Below are positions 34,012-43,811 of a stretch of DNA of 64,000 nt, in pieces; the stretch's first letter is position 1, and each line of letters opens with the position of its first letter. The notes beneath the pieces are model-generated. The model saw nothing but the letters and a program-made list of their open reading frames with translations, ran no database searches and was not told the DNA's origin. The position numbers and the translations under genes were made by a program. The stretch lies in contig CAXXEH010000002.1 in the NCBI GenBank assembly GCA_963677935.2, forward strand, positions 69,749 to 133,748. Direction: 5' to 3'. The stretch comes from JAAFHB01 sp963677935 (lineage in GTDB: Bacteria; Bacteroidota; Bacteroidia; Bacteroidales; Prolixibacteraceae).

Positions 34012-34175
34012 CATGTGTTTAGTTAGCTTATTTATTTTCAAATGGACCTCATGCGCTTTCATCTCAGTCACGATTTAATCGTAAGAGAGTTTCATTTGAA
34101 ACAATCAATACTAAAGAGGGTGGAGACTGAGATTTATAGACAATAAAGAAGAATATTTTTTAAAAAATCCTTTTT

Positions 34176-34799
34176 TTATAAGGAAGTCCTTAAAATGGAA
34201 AAGAAAAGCTGTATTTTCATATTCTTAAGTGATTCAACATCAGCTTTTATCATTTTTATTGACCGATAGACAGAAGTACGGCACGATTCAATTGATATAC
34301 TTAACGTTTTAGAAATATCTTCATATGACAATCCAACATCATACTTTAGGTAGAGTACCTCCTGCTGATTGGAGGTTAGTTTTCGTAAACTCTCCTTTAA
34401 AAATTTTCGGAGACGTTGCTCACCTTCCTTTTCAACAATTTCATCTTCGACTGTATATTCAGGTTTGAAAAGGATTTCGGGTATTTTTTCACTGATTATT
34501 GTTTTTCTCCCTTTTGAAATCATCTCAAATAATTCATGCCGGTGAGCAATTAATAAATATTGCTTTACATTATTGAGCTTCCCTAATCTTTCACGACTAC
34601 GAATAAGTTTGGTAAAGATGTTTTGAATAGCATCCTCAATCACAGACTCTTCATGGCAAAATTTTCGTCCATAATTGAATAATAAGTCAAAATTCGCCTC
34701 GTAAATGACTGCAAGAGCATCCATATCGCCATCTGAAAGGAAAAGATCCCATTCAGACTGGTAGGTCTTTTGAATATTTGTTTTTTTGAACTCTTTCAT
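34176..34799 (-). CDS. ECF-type RNA polymerase sigma factor
   Basis: A 207-residue sigma-70 family protein. Region 2 spans about 28-90 (VIYEANFDLLFNYGRKFCHEESVIEDAIQNIFTKLI) and region 4 about 140-195 (LRKLTSNQQEVLYLKYDVGLSYEDISKTLSISIESCRTSVYRSIKMIK). The region-4 helix-turn-helix recognises the -35-like element. Its place immediately before fecR and an STN-bearing SusC is the classic trans-envelope regulation module of Bacteroidota. It should activate the downstream susC-susD unit on substrate binding. Confidence 0.93.
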   Translation of the reverse strand: MKEFKKTNIQKTYQSEWDLFLSDGDMDALAVIYEANFDLLFNYGRKFCHEESVIEDAIQNIFTKLIRSRERLGKLNNVKQYLLIAHRHELFEMISKGRKTIISEKIPEILFKPEYTVEDEIVEKEGEQRLRKFLKESLRKLTSNQQEVLYLKYDVGLSYEDISKTLSISIESCRTSVYRSIKMIKADVESLKNMKIQLFFSILRTSL

Positions 34800-34856
34800 T
34801 CGGGTTAAGTCAAATCAATCGTAAAATTATATTTATTTCATGATTAACACCTTTTT

Positions 34857-37664
34857 TTATTTTTCGCCTTTTCTTACCAGAGCTTTCCTGATTTTTAGTT
34901 CTACGGGAGTAAGACCTGGAGATGAAACTCTGAAAACGGTTTTCTCTTCAACATACTCTTCACCGATTGTGAGCTTTTCATTCATTAAGTCTTGGGTACC
35001 GGAATAGTATCCTCCGTTAAATGTGGCTTTCCCATTTACCGCATTTTTTTCGTTTGACCTGATCACTTTGCCGTTTTCGTCAAGTACGTCCAACCTTACT
35101 TTATTATCAGCGGTGCCCGCGAGTTTATTCCCCTTCAAAAGAGACACAAAGATGGTGGTTTTACGGGCTAACCAGGTCGCTTCACCCGATAATAATATCC
35201 GCTCTGGTGGATTTGCAACCACCTCAAGGCGATCGGGAGTTAGTGAAATCACTTTGGGTTCAGTGGCTGGATCATTTGTAAATTGGGTTTCAATTTTGCA
35301 AATGAATCCTTTCTCTTCTGAATTAAACCCTCCGGTAACAAGGAATGAATCCTTGTCAGGATCTCCCTTTGAACCCCGGTGGTCATAACCAAGTTTCCAG
35401 AATGACCCCGGTTTAACGTAAAGCAGATGAGCATTTTTATCGTACCACCAGCCAGATTTATCCGATTTGTTGAGCAGCAATTCCTTCGAAGTAAACTCTT
35501 TAAGTATTTTTCCTGAACAGCTAACAGATTTTATCTCTTTTAAATTGTGTATTTGAAGCAGATAAGCTCTTTGGGGCATCTCCTTGTAGTCGCCGGTTCT
35601 TGCACCCGCATTGACAATAATGCCATTATCTGTTTTTTGTAATGTAAATTCTGTTTTTGCGAATTTCCCCTTTTCATAATCATAGGAATTGCCATCATCC
35701 TCATAATGCCAACCCTTTCCCTGTTTTGAAGGGAAAACATCCAGGGTGATAAGAACCGATTTTTCCTGTCCCTGATAGGCTGTAACAGATTGCATGGGAA
35801 TAATGCTTCCTCCTTTCACGAATAAAGTTCCCCCTTGAGTGTCTTTTAGTGAACGTGTTACCCATTCCCCATTGCTATCGAACCGTTCGCCATTCCAGTA
35901 GTCAATCCAATCTCCCTTAGGTAGATATATTTTTTCATCCAGTCCAACCAGCAATGCATCTCCCAGCATATACTGCCGGTCCATTCTCCAGGTTACAGTG
36001 TCATTCTGGTATTGGAGCACCATCGACCTCATCATCGGTAGGCCGGTAAAGTGAGATTGTGCCTGGGATGAATAGAGGTAGGGATTCAATCGATACCTTA
36101 ATTTCGCGTAAAACCGGTGTGCATCCATCAGATAGGTGGGATAAAGCCACGGTTCCTTATAATAGGCCCATGCATCTATGATTGAAAATGGGGTTAAATA
36201 CCCAAGGTGCATTCCTGACACGGAACTGGGATTCATGTCCAGACTGACCATCGATTGTGCTGCCAATCCAGCATTCAGCAACCCGTTTCCTGCAGCAAAA
36301 TCTGCTGCCCAACCTGTTGGCCAGCGATGCGATCCAAATGAAGAGACGTAGGAATTAAAAAGATAGAATGATCGTTTGCCGGTAATTCTGCGAAACTCAT
36401 TTATAGCTGTTTCGCTATACAAGGAGTTGGCAAGACTTTTAACAGAACGATTGAAACGTGACTGACTGCTTTCTGTCTCTTTCGAAAAAGTGGGATCGTT
36501 CAATTCTGTACTTTCAATCATTCGGGGAAACGGATCATCCTGTTTGAAAAACGATACCCCAATATCCAATGATGTTTTTACCCGCGTGGCGTACCAGTTC
36601 TTTCGTAGTGTTGAATCCTCATAACCAACTTCAGGCGCTTTGCCTGATTCCCATAAACCGAAATGATAACCCATCGTACTTAATTGTCGAATCATACCTG
36701 CCGGATCAGGAAAACGCTCTGGGCTCCATTGCCATTTCATTTCATAAATGCGCTTTTCCCATCCAGGCTCCAACCAGATCATGTCGCAGGGAATGTCGTA
36801 TTTGCGGAAATTTCTGGCAATATCCATTACTCCAGGCTGTTCTTCGTAACAACGGCAACCATAGAGCAAACCCAAACCCCATTTGGGAATAAGCTGTGGG
36901 GCGCCTGTAAGCTGAATGTAATTATCCAAAATGGTTGCAAATTGTGGTCCCTGAATAAAATAAAAATCAAGTTGCCCGTCAGTAGCCGAGATATCGTATC
37001 CGTTTGGTTGGGTTTCAAAATCAAATATCTGCGGCCATGTATTGTTTGACAGAAAACCATAACCTTTGGTACTTAAGAAGAATGGGATAGTAGCATTTTG
37101 GGAACGAAACTCCCGCTTCCAGGTGAATTTATTGCCGCGGCAGTCCAACGTTTTTCTTTGAAAACCCAGTCCAAAGATATGTTCATCGGCAGGCATGGTA
37201 AACCGGAGGTTTCCTCCGCCGGCAGCATTCCAGGATCGGGTTGCCCGTTCGCCCGTGATTTCGTTCCCCTGTTCGTCAAGGAAGGTTAGCCGAAGTCCTT
37301 GTTTCGATAATTTTATCCCAACACCATCACTTTGAAAAATGGTATAGGCGGGAAGTTCTGCCATTTTTACCGGGATTTCGCTCCAATTGGTCCTGACAAA
37401 ACCGAAACGCTCGGTCAGTGATGGTTCAAATCCCTTTGCTGGTGCCATTTGTACGCGAACCATGGCTTTATTCAGGAAGCTAATTTTCATTATCCACCCC
37501 TCCGATGTATGGATCAGAAAAGTGCTGCCCACTTTTTCAACCGATGTTTGATGCAACCTAAGTGAATCTCCAAAATCACGATTCTTTGTCGATCCGGTTT
37601 GAGCTGTAACAATACCGGTTTGAAGAATTCCGGTTAAGATCAGAAAGCAAATTAGTTTTTTCAT
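34857..37664 (-). CDS. Glycoside hydrolase family 31 enzyme
   Basis: A 935-residue exported enzyme with a signal peptide (LICFLILTGILQTGIVTAQ). An N-terminal beta-domain (EHIFGLGFQRKTLD) precedes the (beta/alpha)8 barrel: PKWGLGLLYGCR, DIPCDMIWLEPGWEK, FFKQDDPF (probable nucleophile Asp), and RWPTGWAADF, which holds a possible acid/base Asp. The C-terminal GH31 beta-sandwiches (MLGDALLVG...IYLPKGDWIDYWNGE) and an extra C-terminal domain of about 180 residues follow. GH31 includes alpha-glucosidases, alpha-xylosidases and alpha-galactosidases, and specificity cannot be read here. It follows the beta-helix gene by 12 nt and probably shares its promoter. Confidence 0.9.
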   Translation of the reverse strand: MKKLICFLILTGILQTGIVTAQTGSTKNRDFGDSLRLHQTSVEKVGSTFLIHTSEGWIMKISFLNKAMVRVQMAPAKGFEPSLTERFGFVRTNWSEIPVKMAELPAYTIFQSDGVGIKLSKQGLRLTFLDEQGNEITGERATRSWNAAGGGNLRFTMPADEHIFGLGFQRKTLDCRGNKFTWKREFRSQNATIPFFLSTKGYGFLSNNTWPQIFDFETQPNGYDISATDGQLDFYFIQGPQFATILDNYIQLTGAPQLIPKWGLGLLYGCRCYEEQPGVMDIARNFRKYDIPCDMIWLEPGWEKRIYEMKWQWSPERFPDPAGMIRQLSTMGYHFGLWESGKAPEVGYEDSTLRKNWYATRVKTSLDIGVSFFKQDDPFPRMIESTELNDPTFSKETESSQSRFNRSVKSLANSLYSETAINEFRRITGKRSFYLFNSYVSSFGSHRWPTGWAADFAAGNGLLNAGLAAQSMVSLDMNPSSVSGMHLGYLTPFSIIDAWAYYKEPWLYPTYLMDAHRFYAKLRYRLNPYLYSSQAQSHFTGLPMMRSMVLQYQNDTVTWRMDRQYMLGDALLVGLDEKIYLPKGDWIDYWNGERFDSNGEWVTRSLKDTQGGTLFVKGGSIIPMQSVTAYQGQEKSVLITLDVFPSKQGKGWHYEDDGNSYDYEKGKFAKTEFTLQKTDNGIIVNAGARTGDYKEMPQRAYLLQIHNLKEIKSVSCSGKILKEFTSKELLLNKSDKSGWWYDKNAHLLYVKPGSFWKLGYDHRGSKGDPDKDSFLVTGGFNSEEKGFICKIETQFTNDPATEPKVISLTPDRLEVVANPPERILLSGEATWLARKTTIFVSLLKGNKLAGTADNKVRLDVLDENGKVIRSNEKNAVNGKATFNGGYYSGTQDLMNEKLTIGEEYVEEKTVFRVSSPGLTPVELKIRKALVRKGEK

Positions 37665-37676
37665 AAGTAATTGTAA

Positions 37677-40103
37677 TTATTTCAGCAATAGGATTCCTGC
37701 CTGACCTGCCTTCGTGCTCTCTTCCTGAGTCCCTTCCCAGCAATGCCAGTTATCATATTCATTGACAAAGGCACACATATTAAAAGATAAGGTAAGACCT
37801 GGTTTCGGCTTAAGACCAATTGCTTCAAGTGGAATCGCCCATTCACCAATCCATCCCTTGCCTGGTTTTTCCCTGATTTTTGAAACATATTTTGTCCCCT
37901 TTCCAAGACGGTCAGCAGCGATAGTAGTTGCTCCCGCATCAGTAACGCTTTTTAGTGTACCGTTACTATACGACCGAATCACAAATATTACAGGTTGACC
38001 ATTATCAAACCCACCAAGTGAGATTTCCATACCGTCATCTTTCCCCCATGTTTCTCCCTTATTTATATCTGCACTATCAAACATATTTATCATTGCTCCG
38101 ATGTAAAGGAATTTGTTTTCCCACGAAAACTTCACCAATACCGGGGCGCCGCTGCAAACTCTTCCTGATGGCTCTCTGTCGAGCCGCTGAAATTCTCCGG
38201 TCCATTCATCTGCCGCAAAGTTTCCATCCAGTTTAGGCGCCTTGACGGAGTGCATAATCGCGATTGGATTGGTTTTATGAGCCGGCAGGGGAGTAGGTGG
38301 CATTTCTGCGTCAATAGTAAAAGGTTGTGGCTTATTGTTGTTTCCGATCCCGTTGCTGAAAATTTTATTCTCCTTCCAAAGGATGATTGCATTAGGTGAG
38401 GTTATTTTGATTTTACCGGGAGTTATCAGCGTATTATTTACAAAAGCGAATTTCGCAGACGACTGAAAAGACAAAGTCATATCACCGTCAGCAATGAACA
38501 CATTATCACGAATGATTGAATTGTGTGCGATATGATTATGAACTGGTCTGGCCACACCTATCGAAACGTTTTTCTCCACGATACAGTCATGTGATCCTTC
38601 ATCAAGATAGTAGGAACTAACCCCATAACCCGTTCCGGATTCCGAAATATCGCGGGCGACATTCCCACGCAGAATGCATTTGCTGACTCCTGAAGTATAG
38701 ATTGCTGCACCATCATGAATCTCGCGCATAACCCGGTAGATCAGATTTTCTTCTACCAGGGCATCGTTTTTAGTAATAATCATACCGGAGTAGGGCACAT
38801 CGTGGATTTCATTGCGATAGATGTAATTTCGATTCCCGCTGGATGAAAGGCCAATCGCACTCGGATAGTAAATGCCCACATCGTGAATGTGATTGCGTGC
38901 AAAATACAGGTCGTCACCTTCAATTTTGGCCCCGCCACCTCCAATGTTATGAATCTGACAATCAGTAATACGACAATTGGTCATCTGGATTGCAGAGATT
39001 CCAACTCCACCTGCATTAGAGATTTCAATCTTTTCTATTTTACATTTGAGGGTGTTTTCCATGCTTACTGCACCCTCGAAGGAGGTAGCACCCATGCCCG
39101 CCGACTTAAGTGGAATATTGGTAGCCTGAAGTTTCACTCCGCGGATGGTTATATTTTCAGCCTTCTTTTCAGCCGATCCGGCGATGAGGATGATCTGTTC
39201 CATTTTAGGTGCAATTATTTTAATCTTAGCCATATCTTCACCTTCCAATGGCCAGTAAACGAGGCGTCCGGCTGTCCGGTCGAGATACCAGCGACCTGGT
39301 TTTGTCATCCCTTCGCGGGTGTTCCAGATAATATATTCCTTCTTCCCAAAGCCGCCCACCGGGTAATTTGTTTTTTTGGAAAAGATTAGTTCATGTTTTT
39401 GAGTATCATTCCGTTCGACTCCTACAAGCGATTCATCCCACATATGATAAACCCTCACTTCCGCATTCCTGATATCAAGGGTTTCGGGAATGTCCTTCGG
39501 ATTGTATTGCATAGTTATGTATTCCTCCGGTGTTGGGCGGCGTGCCCAGCCCCCTCCGATGGTCGAAAGCCAGGGCACATCGAATACGTTTAAGTGTAAA
39601 AAAGTCCCTGACTCCGGCATCCGTGCCCGTTCCGGCATGCGTCCTTCCACCACCAGTGCCCTGAAATCCCATGTACCTTCTTTCACCCCTGGCAGATCGG
39701 TGCACCAGAACTTATCTCCATCGCGATGCCAGTTGTTTACTGGCGTACCACCATAAAGTAGTACGGTTCCACTCGTATCAGCCTCAATGGTCAATCCATT
39801 GTCCCTCGAATCAAGTTCAAATGGTCTGGTAAGATAGTATTCCCCCGGCATAATAACTATCCGGTGATTACCGGATCCAGACATTCGTGCAGCATCACGC
39901 GCAGCATTGGGAGTCGCCATAGGTTGTGTCCGCGTGCCCGGATTGCTATCTGATCCGCCAGGTGCAACGATAAAGGTTCTTCCTTTATCGATCTGTCCTG
40001 CAGCATAATTATTCGGAGCCACCAATAACAGACTGATTAACAAGGATAATAAAGTTATCAGGTTATTGTTTGTTGAGGTGTTTAATATATTTTTCAATTT
40101 CAA
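37677..40103 (-). CDS. Secreted parallel beta-helix protein with C-terminal CBM9-like domain
   Basis: An 808-residue protein with a signal peptide. An N-terminal segment (FIVAPGGSDSNPGTRTQPMATPNAARDAAR) is typical of beta-helix proteins related to GH141, followed by GEYYLTRPFELDS. A right-handed parallel beta-helix (about 310-560) has repeated ITIRGVKLQ/ITDCQIHNI/IYRNEIHDV rungs. The C-terminal domain (about 625-808) resembles carbohydrate-binding family 9 (APKLDGNFAADEWTG, FLYIGAMIN, WGKDDGMEISLGG). GH141 contains an alpha-fucosidase and a xylanase, but catalytic assignment here is an inference. It is the first gene of a unit with GH31 and starts about 15 nt after the shared promoter. Confidence 0.78.
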   Translation of the reverse strand: MKLKNILNTSTNNNLITLLSLLISLLLVAPNNYAAGQIDKGRTFIVAPGGSDSNPGTRTQPMATPNAARDAARMSGSGNHRIVIMPGEYYLTRPFELDSRDNGLTIEADTSGTVLLYGGTPVNNWHRDGDKFWCTDLPGVKEGTWDFRALVVEGRMPERARMPESGTFLHLNVFDVPWLSTIGGGWARRPTPEEYITMQYNPKDIPETLDIRNAEVRVYHMWDESLVGVERNDTQKHELIFSKKTNYPVGGFGKKEYIIWNTREGMTKPGRWYLDRTAGRLVYWPLEGEDMAKIKIIAPKMEQIILIAGSAEKKAENITIRGVKLQATNIPLKSAGMGATSFEGAVSMENTLKCKIEKIEISNAGGVGISAIQMTNCRITDCQIHNIGGGGAKIEGDDLYFARNHIHDVGIYYPSAIGLSSSGNRNYIYRNEIHDVPYSGMIITKNDALVEENLIYRVMREIHDGAAIYTSGVSKCILRGNVARDISESGTGYGVSSYYLDEGSHDCIVEKNVSIGVARPVHNHIAHNSIIRDNVFIADGDMTLSFQSSAKFAFVNNTLITPGKIKITSPNAIILWKENKIFSNGIGNNNKPQPFTIDAEMPPTPLPAHKTNPIAIMHSVKAPKLDGNFAADEWTGEFQRLDREPSGRVCSGAPVLVKFSWENKFLYIGAMINMFDSADINKGETWGKDDGMEISLGGFDNGQPVIFVIRSYSNGTLKSVTDAGATTIAADRLGKGTKYVSKIREKPGKGWIGEWAIPLEAIGLKPKPGLTLSFNMCAFVNEYDNWHCWEGTQEESTKAGQAGILLLK

Positions 40104-40116
40104 ATATTTTTGATTT

Positions 40117-40195
40117 GGCTAATACAAAGATGCAGATTTTAAGGGTATAATACTTGTGAATAAATGAAGAAATACAGTTTGCTTTCTGAATATTC
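40117..40195 (-). promoter_or_regulatory. Shared bipartite promoter, copy 1 (beta-helix/GH31 unit)
   Basis: The minus strand has CTGCATCTTTG-TATTAGCC with TTATACCC upstream. An upstream CTGAATATTC element lies at 40186-40195, about 58 bp from the -7-like TTTG (40125-40128). It matches copies 2 and 3 in sequence and spacing. Confidence 0.6.
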
Positions 40196-40295
40196 CCTAG
40201 ACTATTTAACAATTTCCTTAGAGCGCGTTCAAAAGGGTCTGGATAAAGGTAGCTTAGCATTTTTGTCCAAGAACTACTGAGTTATTTCTTTTTAA

Positions 40296-40451
40296 ATTGT
40301 ATTTCAGGTCCTTGAATGCAACAACAAAATCTTCTCAGAATTGATTTGGTCAAAACGTTTCAATGCAAAAGAAATTGCAGAAATGAGAACGTTGGTTATT
40401 GAAAATTTAGATTATTTAAAGATTAAATGGGATGAGTATTTTAATGCTTAA
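40296..40451 (+). pseudogene. 3' remnant of a DUF4160-like gene
   Basis: An open frame without a start codon encodes FNAKEIAEMRTLVIENLDYL and then KIKWDEYFNA. This resembles the C-terminal end of DUF4160 proteins, which are commonly encoded just before DUF2442 genes, as here. The 5' part is missing. It overlaps the following frame by 8 nt. Family assignment is from memory of the motif. Confidence 0.4.
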
Positions 40452-40664
40452 TAAATCAACCAATGCTGTAAATGTTTGGTTCGATGATATAAAAATGGTT
40501 GTGATTTTGGAGGATGGTCGTGAACTTAGCCTACCAATTGGCTGGTTTCCATCCCTCAGGGATGCGACCAATGAGCAAAGGGCAACTGGAGGTTTATTAG
40601 TGATGGAGAAGGCATACATTGGGATGAATTGGATGAAGATATCCTGGCTGAAGGCTTATTATAG
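40444..40664 (+). pseudogene. Frameshifted DUF2442-family gene
   Basis: From ATG at 40444 the frame reads NAVNVWFDDIKMVVILEDGR, then ELSLPIGWFPSLRDATNEQR, the typical DUF2442 start. The expected continuation NWRFISDGEGIHWDELDEDI then LAEGLL is present, but in another frame, ending at TAG 40662-40664. A one-base deletion in AGGG-CAAC near 40578-40582 explains the break. DUF2442 proteins are small DNA-binding or antitoxin-like partners of DUF4160. The pair appears inactive unless the break is a sequencing error. Confidence 0.65.
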
Positions 40665-40687
40665 CACATCAATGTCATTAAAATAAG

Positions 40688-40820
40688 CGTATCCAAAAAC
40701 TCTGTGTGCCTCTGAGTTTTCTCTATGGTTCTCCGTGTGATTAACTGTTTCACAGAGTTACTCTGAGCAGAAAAAGAGTTTCACAGAGAGAAAACAGCAT
40801 TTTTTGAGGTTTTTGGATAC
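40688..40820. repeat. MITE-like element with 12-bp terminal inverted repeats
   Basis: GTATCCAAAAAC (40688-40699) is repeated exactly inverted at 40809-40820. The 133-bp interior is non-coding and rich in CTCTGTG/CACAGAG inverted words. It follows the decayed DUF2442 gene. Confidence 0.5.
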
Positions 40821-40860
40821 CCTCTTCAATCTGAGGTTATGACAAAATGTTCAAGCATAA

Positions 40861-41871
40861 CTACCCGATTTGACTTTTGGCAACCTCAATAAAGGCCAGT
40901 ATATTTTCGAGGCTTGTATCGCCTTCAACCGAGTGTGACGGAGAGAAAATATATCCACCATTTTTCCCCAGTTCAAGCAGCTTTTGAGACGCCATCTTTA
41001 CTTCTTTAACAGTGCCATACGGAAGTGTTTTTTGTATGGAAAGTCCGCCATGGAACGCCAGGCGGCCCTGGTATCCGGGCAGAATTTCGAATACATCCAT
41101 TACTTCAGGTTGGAAAGGATTAAAACAATCCAGGCCGATCTCAACAAGGTCATCAAAGAGCTCATCGACATCACCACAGGAATGGATCATCACATATTTC
41201 CCGGCTTTATGTACATGTTGATACATGCGTTGTAAATAAGGATAGATAAATTCCTTCCAAAGTTCGTAACCCATTATAAGACCATGTTGCTGTCCCCAGT
41301 CATCCCCAAAATAAATAGCATCAATATCGTATTCCAGGGCTTTGTCTACCTGGGCAAGGTTGTAATCGCAGATTTTGCTCATCAATTCATGCACAAAATC
41401 GGGGTTTACATAAAAGTCCATCAGTAGATTAGTCATGCCACGCATGGTCCAGGCCCTCTCATACAATGAGAAACCGATTTGAAAAACACGAAACATATCT
41501 GGCTTCAGGGCTATTTCAGATTCAATATCTGAGAAAAATCGGGGGTCAAGTGGATTTGGGAAAGTATACCCATTTAATGTCGGTTCCGGTAAAACAATCC
41601 CTTTGGCATCACCAATATCCTTGTCGATGGTGCGATCCCAAACTACTTTAAATACGTCCTGAAACTGATCGTTACCTAAATCATCAAAAAAGCCTATATC
41701 ACTACCCAACTGGAGGATATGGTTACCAAGTACCTCGTCCAAATCGTTGACACCATAATATTTGCATAGCATTTGTTTAGGTTCAACAGTGAACTTAAAA
41801 GACCAGGGGACATAAGGTGGTTTTTTGCCGTCAAGAACAGTTCTGATTACTTCACGCTTAGTCATTTCCAT
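40861..41871 (-). CDS. URO-D superfamily protein (methyltransferase-like), copy 1
   Basis: A 336-residue TIM-barrel protein of the uroporphyrinogen-decarboxylase superfamily. It has VMIHSCGD (His230, Cys232), where corrinoid/CoM methyltransferases of this superfamily bind zinc, and His313 in SPSHSVEG near the usual third ligand. It lacks the N-terminal Arg-rich substrate motif of true haem-pathway UroD. A methyl-transfer role is therefore more likely than decarboxylation, but remains an inference. Its ATG abuts the GH97 stop codon, so the two are co-expressed. A paralogue sits in the second locus (56039-57307). Confidence 0.8.
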   Translation of the reverse strand: MEMTKREVIRTVLDGKKPPYVPWSFKFTVEPKQMLCKYYGVNDLDEVLGNHILQLGSDIGFFDDLGNDQFQDVFKVVWDRTIDKDIGDAKGIVLPEPTLNGYTFPNPLDPRFFSDIESEIALKPDMFRVFQIGFSLYERAWTMRGMTNLLMDFYVNPDFVHELMSKICDYNLAQVDKALEYDIDAIYFGDDWGQQHGLIMGYELWKEFIYPYLQRMYQHVHKAGKYVMIHSCGDVDELFDDLVEIGLDCFNPFQPEVMDVFEILPGYQGRLAFHGGLSIQKTLPYGTVKEVKMASQKLLELGKNGGYIFSPSHSVEGDTSLENILAFIEVAKSQIG

Positions 41872-43791
41872 TTATTTTATGGTTAGTTTTGCTGCCATGC
41901 CTCCGCTTGGTTTTAGCGAAAATTTCAAAACATCTCTATCCGAAAGTTCACGACTTTCAATTTTAACCTTTGTTTCTGTTTTCACTTCCTCACCTCCATC
42001 GGTATAAATCCGGGCTGTAATGTTTGTGTCAATTCCCAAAAAGGAGAGCGGAATTTCGATCTCCCGGGCTGACTTGTTCGTAATCGCTCCAAGGTACCAG
42101 ACATTGCCACTTCGCCTGGCAATAATGGCAAATTCACCAGGTTCTCCACCGATAAATTTTGTGTCGTCCCATACCGTCGGGATTGTTTTCCATAATTCCA
42201 ATTCAGGAGATAAGTGACAATCACTGGTAACATCCTCACTCCAGAAAAGGAACTGAGCAGGGCTGTAGTATAAAACCGGAAGTGCGAGGCGGTGAGCAAA
42301 AGAGGTGGGTAATACCTGCTTACAGTAGCCTGGTGTATAGTCGCCTGCACCAATCACAAAACGGGTAAAAGGCAACATGGTCGTCTGATCAGCATCAGGA
42401 TTTTGTTCATTTCCATGTATTCCCTCCTGTGACATCAGATTGGGGTAAGTGCGGGAGAATCCGGTTGGCCGGTACTGGTCGTGTGGATCAACCATTAGCT
42501 GATACTTTGCGGCCTTCCGTACAAGGCTATGTAACCATTTTTGCCATTGCTGGTTGCCTACCCTGACAAATCCAGGTTTGATCCCCACAACTCCCCACGA
42601 TTTATAGAGGGGGAGGAGTTCGTCCACCTGTCTTTCCAGCGCCTGATAATTGACATATAACCAGATATCAATTTTCTTTGTTTTACCATATTCAACTACC
42701 TCTTTCACCGATAATCCCGTATGATCCTTAATCGGCAAGCCACTCATTGATCCTACCACATCTATTTTTCGTGCATCCGAACAGTCATTATTCACCGGGC
42801 CATACCACCCTGCATCGAAAATAATCCCGTCCAATCCATGGCTTGCAGCGTAATCAATACAGTTTTTGGCGCCTTTTGATGACAGTGTAATATCCCTGAT
42901 AATTTTTTCAGGTTTGATCCACGAACAATCTGCTATCTGGTTTGGCTCATTTAGATTTAACAACAAATAGTTATGTTCGGTCAGCGCTCCGGCTCTCTTC
43001 CCAATTAAAACAACCCTCCAGGGGGAATTCTCGCCTTTCCGGATATTTCCCTCTCCACGAAGCTGTATTTTAGCTCCCTGAGCGACTGGCCGGACAAATG
43101 ATCTTGGATAATTATCATTGGCAGTTTCTGCAATGCAAAGAAAGTTAGTTCCTGCCTTGGTTAATAAAGGCAGTTCACAGTTTGGTTTTAAATTACTGAT
43201 CCGTTGTTTTGAATAGGTCCCCTGTGAACTCTGACCATATTCTACCCATACTTCCGATTTTTCAGGAAAGTTAAATTCTGTGAGCTCATCAACAACATTT
43301 AAAATTTCATTTTTTTTGATCGAAGGAAAACTATACCTGATTGCAATTCCTTCATTATATGCCCTGAAGTGTATATCAAGTTTCCTGTGTGGTGGGATGT
43401 ACTCTTCCAGGTTTATTGTAAGTTCATTGTAATTGTCAGGGTAGCTGTTTCGTTCCCCGTAAATTGGCTTCCAGGTCGATTCGCTGTGGATGATACGCTG
43501 TTTTATTACTTTGAAACAACTGCTTAATTCGGGTTCACCACCAATAATAAATCCCAGTCGGGATGGCAAAATAATTGCACTTTCTTCGTAGGTCACTTCA
43601 TAATAGGGTGCATCGGGACTATTCCCACCATAATTATATACCGACAGTTTTTGGAACGAAAATGATATTTCAATTTTATTATCGGGCGATTTAACCGATA
43701 ATTTATCCTGTGCAATCAATTGTGCAACAAAAAATAAGCTTAAAATTATTGTCAGGAATGGTATCCTTCGGAAATTTAATTTTGATCTCAA
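41872..43791 (-). CDS. Glycoside hydrolase family 97 enzyme
   Basis: A 639-residue exported enzyme. The start is set at a TTG (43791) that begins a good signal peptide (RSKLNFRRIPFLTIILSLFF). The longer frame to 44169 runs across the promoter at 43812 and into the divergent ATPase gene. GH97 features are an N-terminal beta-sandwich (DKLSVKSPDNKIEISFSF) and a barrel with DGIIFDAGWYG, GIKPGFV, MVDPHDQYRPTGFSRTYPNL and EGIHGNE. Members are alpha-glucosidases or alpha-galactosidases. The site that is Asp in retaining members appears to be Gly here, so an inverting mechanism is possible. A URO-D-family gene follows without a gap. Confidence 0.85.
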   Translation of the reverse strand: MRSKLNFRRIPFLTIILSLFFVAQLIAQDKLSVKSPDNKIEISFSFQKLSVYNYGGNSPDAPYYEVTYEESAIILPSRLGFIIGGEPELSSCFKVIKQRIIHSESTWKPIYGERNSYPDNYNELTINLEEYIPPHRKLDIHFRAYNEGIAIRYSFPSIKKNEILNVVDELTEFNFPEKSEVWVEYGQSSQGTYSKQRISNLKPNCELPLLTKAGTNFLCIAETANDNYPRSFVRPVAQGAKIQLRGEGNIRKGENSPWRVVLIGKRAGALTEHNYLLLNLNEPNQIADCSWIKPEKIIRDITLSSKGAKNCIDYAASHGLDGIIFDAGWYGPVNNDCSDARKIDVVGSMSGLPIKDHTGLSVKEVVEYGKTKKIDIWLYVNYQALERQVDELLPLYKSWGVVGIKPGFVRVGNQQWQKWLHSLVRKAAKYQLMVDPHDQYRPTGFSRTYPNLMSQEGIHGNEQNPDADQTTMLPFTRFVIGAGDYTPGYCKQVLPTSFAHRLALPVLYYSPAQFLFWSEDVTSDCHLSPELELWKTIPTVWDDTKFIGGEPGEFAIIARRSGNVWYLGAITNKSAREIEIPLSFLGIDTNITARIYTDGGEEVKTETKVKIESRELSDRDVLKFSLKPSGGMAAKLTIK

Positions 43792-43811
43792 CTGAATGTG
43801 GGTTTTAAATT

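Noticed and set aside
38883..39389. 168-codon plus-strand frame
   Set aside because: Antisense to the well-supported beta-helix gene; no family features and no promoter.
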